This document shows, piece after piece, positions 47,201 to 57,700 of a stretch of DNA of 64,000 bases. Source of the DNA: Prosopocoilus inquinatus (taxonomy: Eukaryota > Arthropoda > Insecta > Coleoptera > Lucanidae); the NCBI GenBank assembly GCA_036172665.1, contig CM069880.1, positions 2,668,501 to 2,732,500 of the forward strand, written 5' to 3'. The position numbers and the translations under genes are program-made. How positions within the stretch are numbered: the stretch's first letter is position 1; each line of letters begins with the position of its first letter. Under the pieces are notes generated by a model. The model was given only the letters and a program-made list of their open reading frames with translations. It did not search any database and had not been told where the DNA came from.

Positions 47201-48962
47201 CGAAGATGGCGCTGCAATGATCGAAACTGGACGCGTCGAATGTAAACCCAGGTTGTTGCGCATCAAACGAAAGGTCTCGCCGAGCGGCGACGGAAAATCG
47301 CGTCGGTTCGATTTTTCGATCGAAGATGGCGCTGCAATGATCGAAATCGGACGCGTCGAACGTAAGCCCGGGTTGTCGCGTATCAAACGAAAGGTCTCGC
47401 CGAGCGGCGACGGAAAATCGCGTCGGTTCGATTTTTCGATCGAAGATGGCGCTGCAATGATCGAAATCGAACGCGTCGAACGTAAACCCGGATTGTCGCG
47501 TATCAAACGAAAGGTCTCGCCGAGCGGCGACGGAAAATCGCGTCGGTTCGATTTTTCGATCGAAGATGGCGCTGCAATGATCGAAACTGGACGCGTCGAA
47601 GGTAAACCCGGATTGTCGCGTATCAAACGAAAGGTCTCGCCGAGCGGCGACGGAAAATCGCGTCGGTTCGATTTTTCGATCGAAGATGGCGCTGCAATGA
47701 TCGATACTGGACGCGTCGAACGTAAACCCGGGTTGTCGCGTATCAAACAAAAGGTCTCGCCAAGCGGCGACGGAAAATCGCGTCGGTTCGATTTTTCGAT
47801 CGAAGATGGCACTGCAATGATCGAAATCGGACGCGTCGAACGTAAACCCGGATTGTCGCGTATCAAACGAAAGGTCTCGCCGAGCGGCGACGTAAAATCG
47901 CGTCGGTTCGATTTTTCGATCGAAGATGGCGCTGCAATGATCGAAACTGGAAGCGTCGAATGTAAACCCGGGTTGTCGCGTATCAAACGAAAGGTCTCGC
48001 CGAGCGGCGACGGAAAATCGCGTCGGTTCGATTTTTCGATATAAGATGGCGCTGCAATGATCGAAATCGGACGCGTCGAACGTAAACCCGGGTTGTCGCG
48101 TATCAAACAAAAGGTCTCGCCGAGCGGCGACGGAAAATCGCGTCGGTTCGATTTTTCGATCGAAGATGGCACTGCAATGATCGAAATCGGACGCGTCGAA
48201 CGTAAACCCGGATTGTCGCGTATCAAACGAAAGGTCTCGCCGAGCGGCGACGGAAAATCGCGTCGGTTCGATTTTTCGATCGAAGATGGCACTGCAATGA
48301 TCGAAATTGGACGCGTCGAACGTAAACCCGGATTGTCGCGTATCAAACGAAAGGTCTCGCCGAGCGGCGACGGAAAATTGAGTCGGTTCGATTTTTCGAT
48401 AGAAGATGACGCTGCAATGATCGAAATTGGACGCGTCGAACGTAAACCCGGGTTGTCGCGCATCAAACGAAAGGTCTCGCCGAGCGGCGACGGAAAATCG
48501 CGTCGGCTCGATTATTCGATCGAAGATGGCGCTTCAGTGATCGAAATCGGACGCGTCGTACGTAAACCCGGATTGTCGCGTATCAAACGAAAAGCCTCGC
48601 CGAGCGGCGACGGAAAATCGCGTCGGTTCGATTATTCGATCGAAGATGGCGCTGCAATGATCGAAATCGGACGCGTCGAACGTAAACCCGGATTGTCGCG
48701 TATCAAACGAAAGGTCTCGCCGAGCGGCGACGGAAAATCGCGTCGGTTCGATTTTTCGATCGAAGATGGCGCTGCAATGATCGAAACTGGACGAGTCGAA
48801 CGTAAACCAGGGTTGTCGCGTATCAAACGAAAGGTCTCGCCGAGCGGCGACGGAAAATCGCGTCGGTTCGATTTTTCGACCGAAGATGGCGCTGCAATGA
48901 TCGAAATCGGACGCGTCGAACGTAAACCCGGGTTGTCGCGCATCAAACGAAAGGTCTCGCCG
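44241..48962 (+). repeat. Satellite A block 11 (about 39 monomers)
   Basis: The array enters from satellite B at TCTCACACGTAAACCCGGG. It has stop monomers near 45282, 46362 and 48041, a 1-bp deletion at about 47074 (GATTTTCGATCG) that shifts the plus frame, and paired variants such as CGCCAGGCGG (45841 and 45961). Its first monomers (GCTTCGGTTCG, then TGTAAACCC with TTGTTGCGC) are repeated at the start of block 13. Confidence 0.97.
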
Positions 48963-49106
48963 CGTAAAAGATGGGATCGACGAGGGTTGGTTGGCAACGA
49001 TCGCGCGACACGCGCAGTGAGGAAACCTTGACACTTGACATATATAATATTATATCTGTACGGCCAGTCGAGGGGCCGTAGCCCCGGAGATCGGATGGGG
49101 GTGGGG
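48963..49106 (+). repeat. Spacer S copy 6 (fragment of unit C, least diverged junctions)
   Basis: 144-bp spacer that keeps more unit C character than the others. Its left junction reads GCCGCGTAAAAG, as in unit C, where the other five read GCCTAGTAAAAG. It has CACGCGCAGTGAGG, and its G-run is interrupted (GGGGGTGGGG). It looks closest to the ancestral spacer. Confidence 0.93.
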
Positions 49107-52100
49107 CGACAGAAAATCGCGTCGGTTCGATTTTTCGATCGAAGATGGCGCTGCAATGATCGAAACTGGACGCGTCGAACGTAAGCCCGGGTTGTCGCGT
49201 ATCAAACGAAAGGTCTCGCCGAGCGGCGACGGAAAATCGCGTCGGTTCGATTTTTCGATTCAAGATGACGCTGCAATGATCGAAACCGGACGCGTCGAAC
49301 GTAAACCCGGCTTGTCGCGCATCAAACGAAAGGTCTCGCCGAGCGGCGACGGAAAATCGCGTCGGTTAGATTTTTCGATCGAAGATGGCGCTGCAATGAT
49401 CGAAATCGGACGCGTCGAACGTAAACCCGGGTTGTCGCGTATCAAACGAAAGGTCTCGCCGAGCGGCGACGGAAAATCGCGTCGGTTCGATTTCTCGATC
49501 GAAGATGACGCTGCAATGATCGAAACTGGACGCGTCGAACGTAAACCCGGGTTGTCGCGCATCAAACGAAAGGTCTCGCAGAGCGGCGACGGAAAATCGC
49601 GTCGGTTCGATTTTTCGATCGAAGATGACGCTGCAATGATCGAAACTGGACGCGTCGATCGTAAACCCGGATTGTCGCGTATCAAACGAAAGGTCTCGCC
49701 GAGCGGCGACGGAAAATCGCGTCGGTTCGATTTTTCGATCGAAGATGGCGCTGCAATGATCGAAATCGGACGCGTCGAACGTAAACCCGGGTTGTCGCGT
49801 ATCAAACGAAAGGTCTCGCAGAGCGGCGACGGAAAATCGCGTCGGTTCTATTTTTCGATCGAAGATGGCGCTGCAATGATCGAAATCGGACGCGTCGAAC
49901 GTAAACCCGGATTGTCGCGTATCAAACGAAAGGTCTCGCCGAGCGGCGACGGAAAATCGCGTCGGTTCGATTTTTCGATGGAAGATGACGCTGCATTGAT
50001 CGAAACTGGACGCGTCGAACGTAAGCCCGGGTTGTCGCGCATCAAACGAAAGGTCTCGCCGAGCGGCGACAGAAAATCGCGTCGGTTCGATTTTTCGATC
50101 GAAGATGACGCTGCAATGATCGAAATTGGACGCGTCGAACGTAAACCCGGGTTGTCGCGCATCAAACGAAAGGTCTCGCCGAGCGGCGACGGAAAATCGC
50201 GTCGGCTCGATTATTCGATCGAAGATGGCGCTTCAGTGATCGAAATCGGACGCGTCGAACGTAAACCCGGATTGTCGCGTATCAAACGAAAAGCCTCGCC
50301 GAGCGGCGACGGAAAATCGCGTCGGTTCGATTATTCGATCGAAGATGGCGCTGCAATGATCGAAATCGGACGCGTCGAACGTAAACCCGGATTGTCGCGT
50401 ATCAAACGAAAGGTCTCGCCGAGCGGCGACGGAAAATCGCGTCGGTTCGATTTTTCGATTCAAGATGACGCTGCAATGATCGAAACCGGACGCGTCGAAC
50501 GTAAACCCGGCTTGTCGCGCATCAAACGAAAGGTCTCGCCGAGCGGCGACGGAAAATCGCGTCGGTTAGATTTTTCGATCGAAGATGGCGCTGCAATGAT
50601 CGAAATCGGACGCGTCGAACGTAAACCCGGGTTGTCGCGTATCAAACGAAAGGTCTCGCCGAGCGGCGACGGAAAATCGCGTCGGTTCGATTTCTCGATC
50701 GAAGATGACGCTGCAATGATCGAAACTGGACGCGTCGAACGTAAACCCGGGTTGTCGCGCATCAAACGAAAGGTCTCGCCGAGCGGCGACGGAAAATCGC
50801 GTCGGTTCGATTTTTCGATCGAAGATGACGCTGCAATGATCGAAACTGGACGCGTCGATCGTAAACCCGGATTGTCGCGTATCAAACGAAAGGTCTCGCC
50901 GAGCGGCGACGGAAAATCGCGTCGGTTCGATTTTTCGATCGAAGATGGCGCTGCAATGATCGAAATCGGACGCGTCGAACGTAAACCCGGGTTGTCGCGT
51001 ATCAAACGAAAGGTCTCGCCGAGCGGCGACGGAAAACCGCTTCGGTTCGATTTTTCGATCGAAAATGGCGCTGCAATGATCGAAATCGAACGCGTCGAAC
51101 GTAAACCCGGATTGTCGCGTATCAAACGAAAGGTCTCGCCGAGCGGCGACGGAAAATCGCGTCGGTTCGATTTTTCGATCGAAGATGGCGCTGCAATGAT
51201 CGAAACTTTACGCGTCGAACGTAAACCCGGGTTGTCCCGGATCAAACGAAAGGTCTCGCCTAGCGGCGACGGAAAATCGCGTCGGTTCGATTTTTCGATA
51301 GAAGATGGCGCTGCAATGATCGAAATTGGACGCGTCGAACGTAAACCCGGGTTGTCGCGTATCAAACGAAAGGTCTCGCCGAGCGGCGACGGAAAATCGC
51401 GTCGGTTCGATTTTTCGATCGAAGATGGCGCTGCAATGATCGAAACTGGACGCGTCGAACGTAAACCCGGGTTGTCGCGCATCAAACGAAAGGTCTCGCC
51501 GAGCGGCGACGGAAAATCGCGTCGGTTCGATTTTTCGATCGAAGATGGCGCTGCAATGATCGAAATCGAACGCGTCGAACGTAAACCCGGATTGTCGCGT
51601 ATCAAACGAAAGGTCTCGCCGAGCGGCGACGGAAAATCGCGTCGGTTAGATTTTTCGATCGAAGATGGCGCTGCAATGATCAAAATCGGACGCGTCGAAC
51701 GTAAACCCGGGTTGTCGCGTATCAAACGAAAGGTCTCGCCGAGCGGCGACGGAAAATCGCGTCGGTTCGATTTCTCGATCGAAGATGACGCTGCAATGAT
51801 CGAAACTGGACGCGTCGAACGTAAACCCGGGTTGTCGCGCATCAAACGAAAGGTCTCGCAGAGCGGCGACGGAAAATCGCGTCGGTTCGATTTTTCGATC
51901 GAAGATGACGCTGCAATGATCGAAACTGGACGCGTCGATCGTAAACCCGGATTGTCGCGTATCAAACGAAAGGTCTCGCCGAGCGGCGACGGAAAATCGC
52001 GTCGGTTCGATTTTTCGATCGAAGATGGCGCTGCAATGATCGAAATCGGACGCGTCGAACGTAAACCCGGGTTGTCGCGTATCAAACGAAAGGTCTCGCC

Positions 52101-53176
52101 GAGCGGCGACGGAAAACCGCTTCGGTTCGATTTTTCGATCGAAAATGGCGCTGCAATGATCGAAATCGAACGCGTCGAACGTAAACCCGGATTGTCGCGT
52201 ATCAAACGAAAGGTCTCGCCGAGCGGCGACGGAAAATCGCGTCGGTTCGATTTTTCGATCGAAGATGGCGCTGCAATGATCGAAACTTTACGCGTCGAAC
52301 GTAAACCCGGGTTGTCCCGGATCAAACGAAAGGTCTCGCCTAGCGGCGACGGAAAATCGCGTCGGTTCGATTTTTCGATAGAAGATGGCGCTGCAATGAT
52401 CGAAATTGGACGCGTCGAACGTAAACCCGGGTTGTCGCGTATCAAACGAAAGGTCTCGCCGAGCGGCGACGGAAAATCGCGTCGGTTCGATTTTTCGATC
52501 GAAGATGGCGCTGCAATGATCGAAACTGGACGCGTCGAACGTAAACCCGGGTTGTCGCGCATCAAACGAAAGGTCTCGCCGAGCGGCGACGGAAAATCGC
52601 GTCGGTTCGATTTTTCGATCGAAGATGGCGCTGCAATGATCGAAATCGGTCGCGTAGAACGTAAACCCGGGTTGTCGCGTATCAAACGAAAGGTCTCGCC
52701 GAGCGGCGACGGAAAATCGCGTCGGTTCGATTTTTCGATTGAAGATGGTGCTGCAGTGATCGAAACTGTACGCGTCGAACGTAAACCCGGGTTGTCGCGC
52801 ATCAAACGAAAGGTCTCGCCGAGCGGCGACGGAAAATCGCGTCGGTTCGATTTTTCGATCGAAGATGGCGCTGCAATGATCGAAATCGGACGCGTCGAAC
52901 GTAAACCCGGATTGTCGCGTATCAAACGAAAGGTCTCGCCGAGCGGCGACGGAAAATCGCGTCGGTTCGATTTTTCGATCGAAGATGGCGCTGCAATTAT
53001 CGAAACTGGACGCGTCGAACGTAAACCCGGGTTGTCGCGTATCAAACGAAAGGTCTCGCCGAGCGGCGACGGAAAATCGCGTCGGTTCGATTTTTCGATC
53101 GAAGATGGCGCTGCAGTGATCGATACTGGACGCGTCGAACGTAAACCCGGTTTGTCGCCTATCAAACGAAAGGTCT
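49107..53176 (+). repeat. Satellite A block 12 (about 34 monomers, uninterrupted frame)
   Basis: Very regular 120-bp array with nested higher-order repeats. The marker CGGTTAGATT recurs at 49372, 50572 and 51652, so units of 10 and then 9 monomers follow each other. GAAAACCGCTTCGG recurs at 51034 and 52114, nine monomers apart. No monomer carries a stop or indel in the plus frame. A monomer near 52648 has GGTCGCGTAGAACG, otherwise seen only just after unit C. Confidence 0.97.
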
Positions 53177-53178
53177 AA
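49156..53178 (+). CDS. Doubtful 1340-residue 40-aa-repeat ORF
   Basis: The longest open frame in the window: about 33 repeats of 40 residues. Repeat motifs are MIETGRVERKPG or MIEIGRVERKPG, LSRIKRKVSPSGDGKS and RRFDFSIEDGAA. It ends with GLSPIKRKV and a TAA that straddles the unit C boundary. Composition is highly charged with basic clusters; there is no signal peptide, transmembrane stretch or recognised domain. The start is simply the first ATG after spacer S and no promoter-like block lies next to it. The minus strand of the same block holds a 901-residue frame, and variants fall at every codon position (for example ACT/ATC, GGC/GAC, CGA/CAA). A non-coding satellite with a stop-free 40-codon unit explains it at least as well as a gene. 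Confidence 0.15.
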   Translation: MIETGRVERKPGLSRIKRKVSPSGDGKSRRFDFSIQDDAAMIETGRVERKPGLSRIKRKVSPSGDGKSRRLDFSIEDGAAMIEIGRVERKPGLSRIKRKVSPSGDGKSRRFDFSIEDDAAMIETGRVERKPGLSRIKRKVSQSGDGKSRRFDFSIEDDAAMIETGRVDRKPGLSRIKRKVSPSGDGKSRRFDFSIEDGAAMIEIGRVERKPGLSRIKRKVSQSGDGKSRRFYFSIEDGAAMIEIGRVERKPGLSRIKRKVSPSGDGKSRRFDFSMEDDAALIETGRVERKPGLSRIKRKVSPSGDRKSRRFDFSIEDDAAMIEIGRVERKPGLSRIKRKVSPSGDGKSRRLDYSIEDGASVIEIGRVERKPGLSRIKRKASPSGDGKSRRFDYSIEDGAAMIEIGRVERKPGLSRIKRKVSPSGDGKSRRFDFSIQDDAAMIETGRVERKPGLSRIKRKVSPSGDGKSRRLDFSIEDGAAMIEIGRVERKPGLSRIKRKVSPSGDGKSRRFDFSIEDDAAMIETGRVERKPGLSRIKRKVSPSGDGKSRRFDFSIEDDAAMIETGRVDRKPGLSRIKRKVSPSGDGKSRRFDFSIEDGAAMIEIGRVERKPGLSRIKRKVSPSGDGKPLRFDFSIENGAAMIEIERVERKPGLSRIKRKVSPSGDGKSRRFDFSIEDGAAMIETLRVERKPGLSRIKRKVSPSGDGKSRRFDFSIEDGAAMIEIGRVERKPGLSRIKRKVSPSGDGKSRRFDFSIEDGAAMIETGRVERKPGLSRIKRKVSPSGDGKSRRFDFSIEDGAAMIEIERVERKPGLSRIKRKVSPSGDGKSRRLDFSIEDGAAMIKIGRVERKPGLSRIKRKVSPSGDGKSRRFDFSIEDDAAMIETGRVERKPGLSRIKRKVSQSGDGKSRRFDFSIEDDAAMIETGRVDRKPGLSRIKRKVSPSGDGKSRRFDFSIEDGAAMIEIGRVERKPGLSRIKRKVSPSGDGKPLRFDFSIENGAAMIEIERVERKPGLSRIKRKVSPSGDGKSRRFDFSIEDGAAMIETLRVERKPGLSRIKRKVSPSGDGKSRRFDFSIEDGAAMIEIGRVERKPGLSRIKRKVSPSGDGKSRRFDFSIEDGAAMIETGRVERKPGLSRIKRKVSPSGDGKSRRFDFSIEDGAAMIEIGRVERKPGLSRIKRKVSPSGDGKSRRFDFSIEDGAAVIETVRVERKPGLSRIKRKVSPSGDGKSRRFDFSIEDGAAMIEIGRVERKPGLSRIKRKVSPSGDGKSRRFDFSIEDGAAIIETGRVERKPGLSRIKRKVSPSGDGKSRRFDFSIEDGAAVIDTGRVERKPGLSPIKRKV

Positions 53179-53899
53179 ATCGATCGCGTCGAATTCTTTC
53201 CGACGTAGAAGAAAGTAGCTTTACGAACGTAACGTTTACCACATGGCGAGAGATATACGGGGTGATATCGAAAATGTGACACGAACGCGTGTGTAACAGT
53301 GAAAAAGTGTTTCCACTGAAAAAAAGTAAGTGTTAAAAACAACTGAAAACCTCCAAATTCCATTTCTCCGATGTTACTCCGGTAATCGGAAAAAAAGTTA
53401 TAAGACGATCGCGGCGGCGGCGGCGGCGTCGTTTTGCCGGTTAAATTCTTCACGATTTGCATTGTGCCGTCGCGTGTACGCTCTACCGAACGCGTCGAGA
53501 TTTTGACGGAGCTCATTTGAATTTGCATTTGAATTTGCCGCCGCGTAAAAGATGCGATCGATGAGGGTTGGTTGGCAACGATCGCGCGACACGCGCAGTA
53601 AGGAAACCTTGACACTTGACATATGTAATATTATATATCTGTACGGCCAGTCGTGGGGCCGGAGCACCGGTGGTCGGAAGGGTGGGGGGGCGTGCTGACT
53701 ATCGACAGTGATCTAACCTGGAAGCGACGCGCGAACTCTTTCGCGTTTGTCGTGTTACGCCGGCAGTCGGCCCGGCGGCGGAGGGAGTACGTGCGCCGCC
53801 GATCGAACGTGACCTAATCTAAAGCCGCCGACGCGATCTCTTTCGCCTCGCGGACGCGTTCGAACATAATTTCGACCGTACATATTACGTAAATAGATG

Positions 53900-53941
53900 A
53901 ATAAAGGAGGCTTTGGATCTTCGTTTGTGATAAAAAAAAAA
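53900..53941 (+). terminator. Polyadenylation-like signal with A-run, unit C copy 5
   Basis: AATAAA at 53900-53905 and ten A ending at 53941, in the same place as in the other copies. Confidence 0.45.
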
Positions 53942-54027
53942 TGCGAGCGCGGGGAGGCCGATTCGTTCGCTCTCCGGCCGGCAATTAAAGCGGGAAATTT
54001 AAGGGAAAAAATTGAAAAAACTCGATA

Positions 54028-54796
54028 AAAATTTTAAAAAATTAAAAATTAAGAGAACGGAAAAATTGAAAAAATTGGGGAAAAATATTCAAAATTTCGG
54101 AGGGAAATTTAAAAAAATCGACAAGAATTCTAAAAATTAGGGAAACGGATTTCTTAAGTTTCCCAACTTTTTTAAAACATTTCATCACTTCTTACATTTT
54201 CCTTCACTTTTTTTCGAAAATTGTTCAAGGTCAACCCAACCGACGCCAACCCAAGCGAGGCCAACCCAGACGGCGAAAAAAAATTTAATTTTTAGGAGAA
54301 CGGAAAAATTGAAAAAATTGGGGAAAAATATTCAAAATTTCGGGAAGAAATTGAAAAAATCGAAATAAATAGGAAAAAATTCTAAGAATAGAGGAAGCCG
54401 ATTATTGACGTTTTACAACTTTTTTAAAACATTTTTCCTCACTTTCTCTTACATATTCCTTAACTCTTTTTTTAAATTGTTCAAGGTCAACTAAAACGGC
54501 GCCAACCCAAGCGAGGCCAACCCAGATGACAGAAAAATTTTATTTTAAAGAAAACGAAAAAATTTAAAGAATTAGGGAAAAATGTAGTAAATTTCGAGAA
54601 AAAATTGAAAAAAATCGAAAAAAAATGGAAAAAATTCTAAAAATTAAGGAAACCGATTTCTTAAGTTTTCCAACAATTTTTCTCACTTTTTCATAAACTT
54701 TCCTTCCCTTTCTTTTGTAAAATTGTTCAAGGTGAACCCAACCGACGCCAGCCCAAGCGAGGCAAACCCAGACGGCGAAAAAAAATTTATAAATTA
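54028..54796 (+). repeat. AT-rich subrepeats within truncated unit C copy 5
   Basis: Three CAACCC-bearing subrepeats, cut off at the start of the fourth by the satellite B junction. Confidence 0.85.
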
Positions 54797-57700
54797 ACTT
54801 TGTATCTCACATCAGAGTTACTGGAGTCCGTCCAAACGTCAAATAACATGATAGATGAGTAAGGATCGATTAGATACATCACAGGAACAACGCTAATATG
54901 TGTTGTTTCGTTTAAAACTATTTCCAGCTGCTGCTGCGTCCGAAAATTTCGTATCTCACATTAGAGTTACTGGAGTCCATCGAAACGTCAAATAACATAG
55001 TAGCTAAGTAAGGATCGATTAGATACATCACAGGAACAACGCTAATACGTGTTGTTTCGTTCAAAACTATTTCCAGCTTCTGCTGCGTCCAAAAACTTTG
55101 TATCTCACATCAGAGTTACTGGAGTCCATTCAAACGTAAAATAACATGATAGATGAGTAAGGATCGATTAGATACATCACAGGAACAACGCTAATACGTG
55201 TCGTTTCATTTAAAACTGTTTCCAGCTTCTGCTGCGTCCAAAAACTTTTTATCTCACATCAGAGTTACTGGAGTGCATCCAAACGTAAAATAACATGATA
55301 GATGAGTAAGGATCGATTAGATACATCACAGGAACATCGCCAATGCGTGTTGTTTCGTTTAAAACTATTTCCAGCTTCTGCTGCGTCCGAAAACGTCGTA
55401 TCTCACATCAGAGTTACTGGAGTCCATCGAAACGTCAAATAACATAGTAGCTAAGTAAGGATCGATTAGATACATCACAGGAACAACGCTAATACGTGTT
55501 GTTTCGTTCAAAACTATTTCCAGCTTCTGCTGCGTCCAAAAACTTTTTATCTCACATCAGAGTTACTGGAGTCCATCCAAACGTAAAATAACATGATAGA
55601 TGAGTAAGGATCGATTAGATACATCACAGGAACATCGCCAATGCGTGTTGTTTCGTTTAAAACTATTTCCAGCTTCTGCTGCGTCCGAAAACGTCGTATC
55701 TCACATCAGAGTTACTGGAGTCCATCGAAACGTCAAATAACATGATAGATAAGTAAGGATCGATTAGATACAGCACAGGAACAACGCTAATACGTGTTGT
55801 TTCGCTTAAAACTATTTCCAGCTCCTGCTGCGTCCAAAAACGTTGTATCTCACATCAGACTTACTGGAGTCCATCCAAACGTCAAATAACATGTTAGATA
55901 AGTAAGGATCGTTTAGATACATCACAGGAACAACGCTAATACGTGTTGTTTCGTTCAAAACTGTTTCTAGCTTCAGCTGCGTCCAAAAACTTTGTATCTC
56001 ACATCAGAGTTACTGGAGTCCATTCAAACGTAAAATAACATGATAGATGAGTAAGGATCGATTAGATACATCACAGGAACAACGCTAATACGTGTCGTTT
56101 CATTTAAAACTGTTTCCAGCTTCTGCTGCGTCCAAAAACTTTTTATCTCACATCAGAGTTACTGGAGTGCATCCAAACGTAAAATAACATGATAGATGAG
56201 TAAGGATCGATTAGATACATCACAGGAACATCGCCAATGCGTGTTGTTTCGTTTAAAACTATTTCCAGCTTCTGCTGCGTCCGAAAACGTCGTATCTCAC
56301 ATCAGAGTTACTGGAGTCCATGGAAACGTCAAATAACATAGTAGCTAAGTAAGGATCGATTAGATACATCACAGGAACAACGCTAATAGGTGTTGTTTCG
56401 TTCAAAACTATTTCCAGCTTCTGCTGCGTCCAAAAACTTTTTATCTCACATCAGAGTTACTGGAGTCCATCCAAACGTAAAATAACATGATAGATGAGTA
56501 AGGATCGATTAGATACATCACAGGAACATCGCCAATGCGTGTTGTTTCGTTTAAAACTATTTCCAGCTTCTGCTGCGTCCGAAAACGTCGTATCTCACAT
56601 CAGAGTTACTGGAGTCCATCGAAACGTCAAATAACATGATAGATAAGTAAGGATCGATTAGATACAGCACAGGAACAACGCTAATACGTGTTGTTTCGCT
56701 TAAAACTATTTCCAGCTCCTGCTGCGTCCAAAAACGTTGTATCTCACATCAGACTTACTGGAGTCCATCCAAACGTCAAATAACATGTTAGATAAGTAAG
56801 GATCGTTTAGATACATCACAGGAACAACGCTAATACGTGTTGTTTCGTTCAAAACTGTTTCTAGCTTCAGCTGCGTCCAAAAACTTCGTATCTCACATCA
56901 GAATTACTGGAGTCCATCCAAACGTCAAATAACATGTTAGATAAGTAAGGATCGTTTAGATACATCACAGGAACAACGCTAATACGTGTTGTTTCGTTCA
57001 AAACTATTTCCAGCTTCTGCTGTGTCCGAGAACTTTGTATCTCACATCAGAGATACTGGAGTCCATCCAAACGTCAAATAACATGATAGATGTGTAAGGA
57101 TCGATTAGATACATCACAGGAACAACGCTAATACGTGTTGTTTCGTTCAAAACTATTTCCAGCTTCTGCTGCGTCCGAGAACTTTGTATCTCACATCAGA
57201 GTTACTGGAGTCCGTCCAAACGTCAAGTAACATGATAGATGAGTATGGATCGATTAGATACATCACAGGAACAACGCTAATATGTGTTGTTTTGTTTAAA
57301 ACTATTTAAAGCTTCTGCTGCGTCCGAGAACTTCGTATCTCACATCCAAGTTACTGGAGTCCATCCAAACCTCAAATAACATGATAGATAAGTAAGGATC
57401 GATTAGATACATCACAGGAACAACGCTAATACGTGTTGTTTCGTTTAAAACTATTTCCAGCTTCTGCTGCGTCCGAAAACGTCGTATCTCACATCAGAGT
57501 TACTGGAGTCCATCCAAACGTCAAATAACTTGATAGATGAGTAAGGATCGATTAGATACATCACAGGAACAACGCTAATACGTGTTGCTTCGTTTAAAAC
57601 TATTTCTAGCTTCAGCTGCGTCCGAGAACTTCGTATCTCACATCCAAGTTACTGGAGTCCATCGAAACGCCACATAACATGATAGATGAGTAAGGATCGA

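Larger units (their letters stand above)
53177..54796 (+). other. Unit C copy 5 (truncated, 1620 bp)
   Basis: Left end identical in layout to copies 1-4, including the boundary TAA and terminal monomer. The copy stops inside the fourth AT-rich subrepeat at TTTATAAATTA, where satellite B begins (ACTTTGTATCTC). It therefore lacks the hairpin, GC box and TATA box. Private marks include CGCTCTACCG, GTAAAAGATGCG, ACCTGGAAGCG and CGCCTCGCGG. It is the most diverged copy, yet it retains copy 1-like states in the middle (AATATTCAAAA, GCGAGGCC). Confidence 0.85.
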
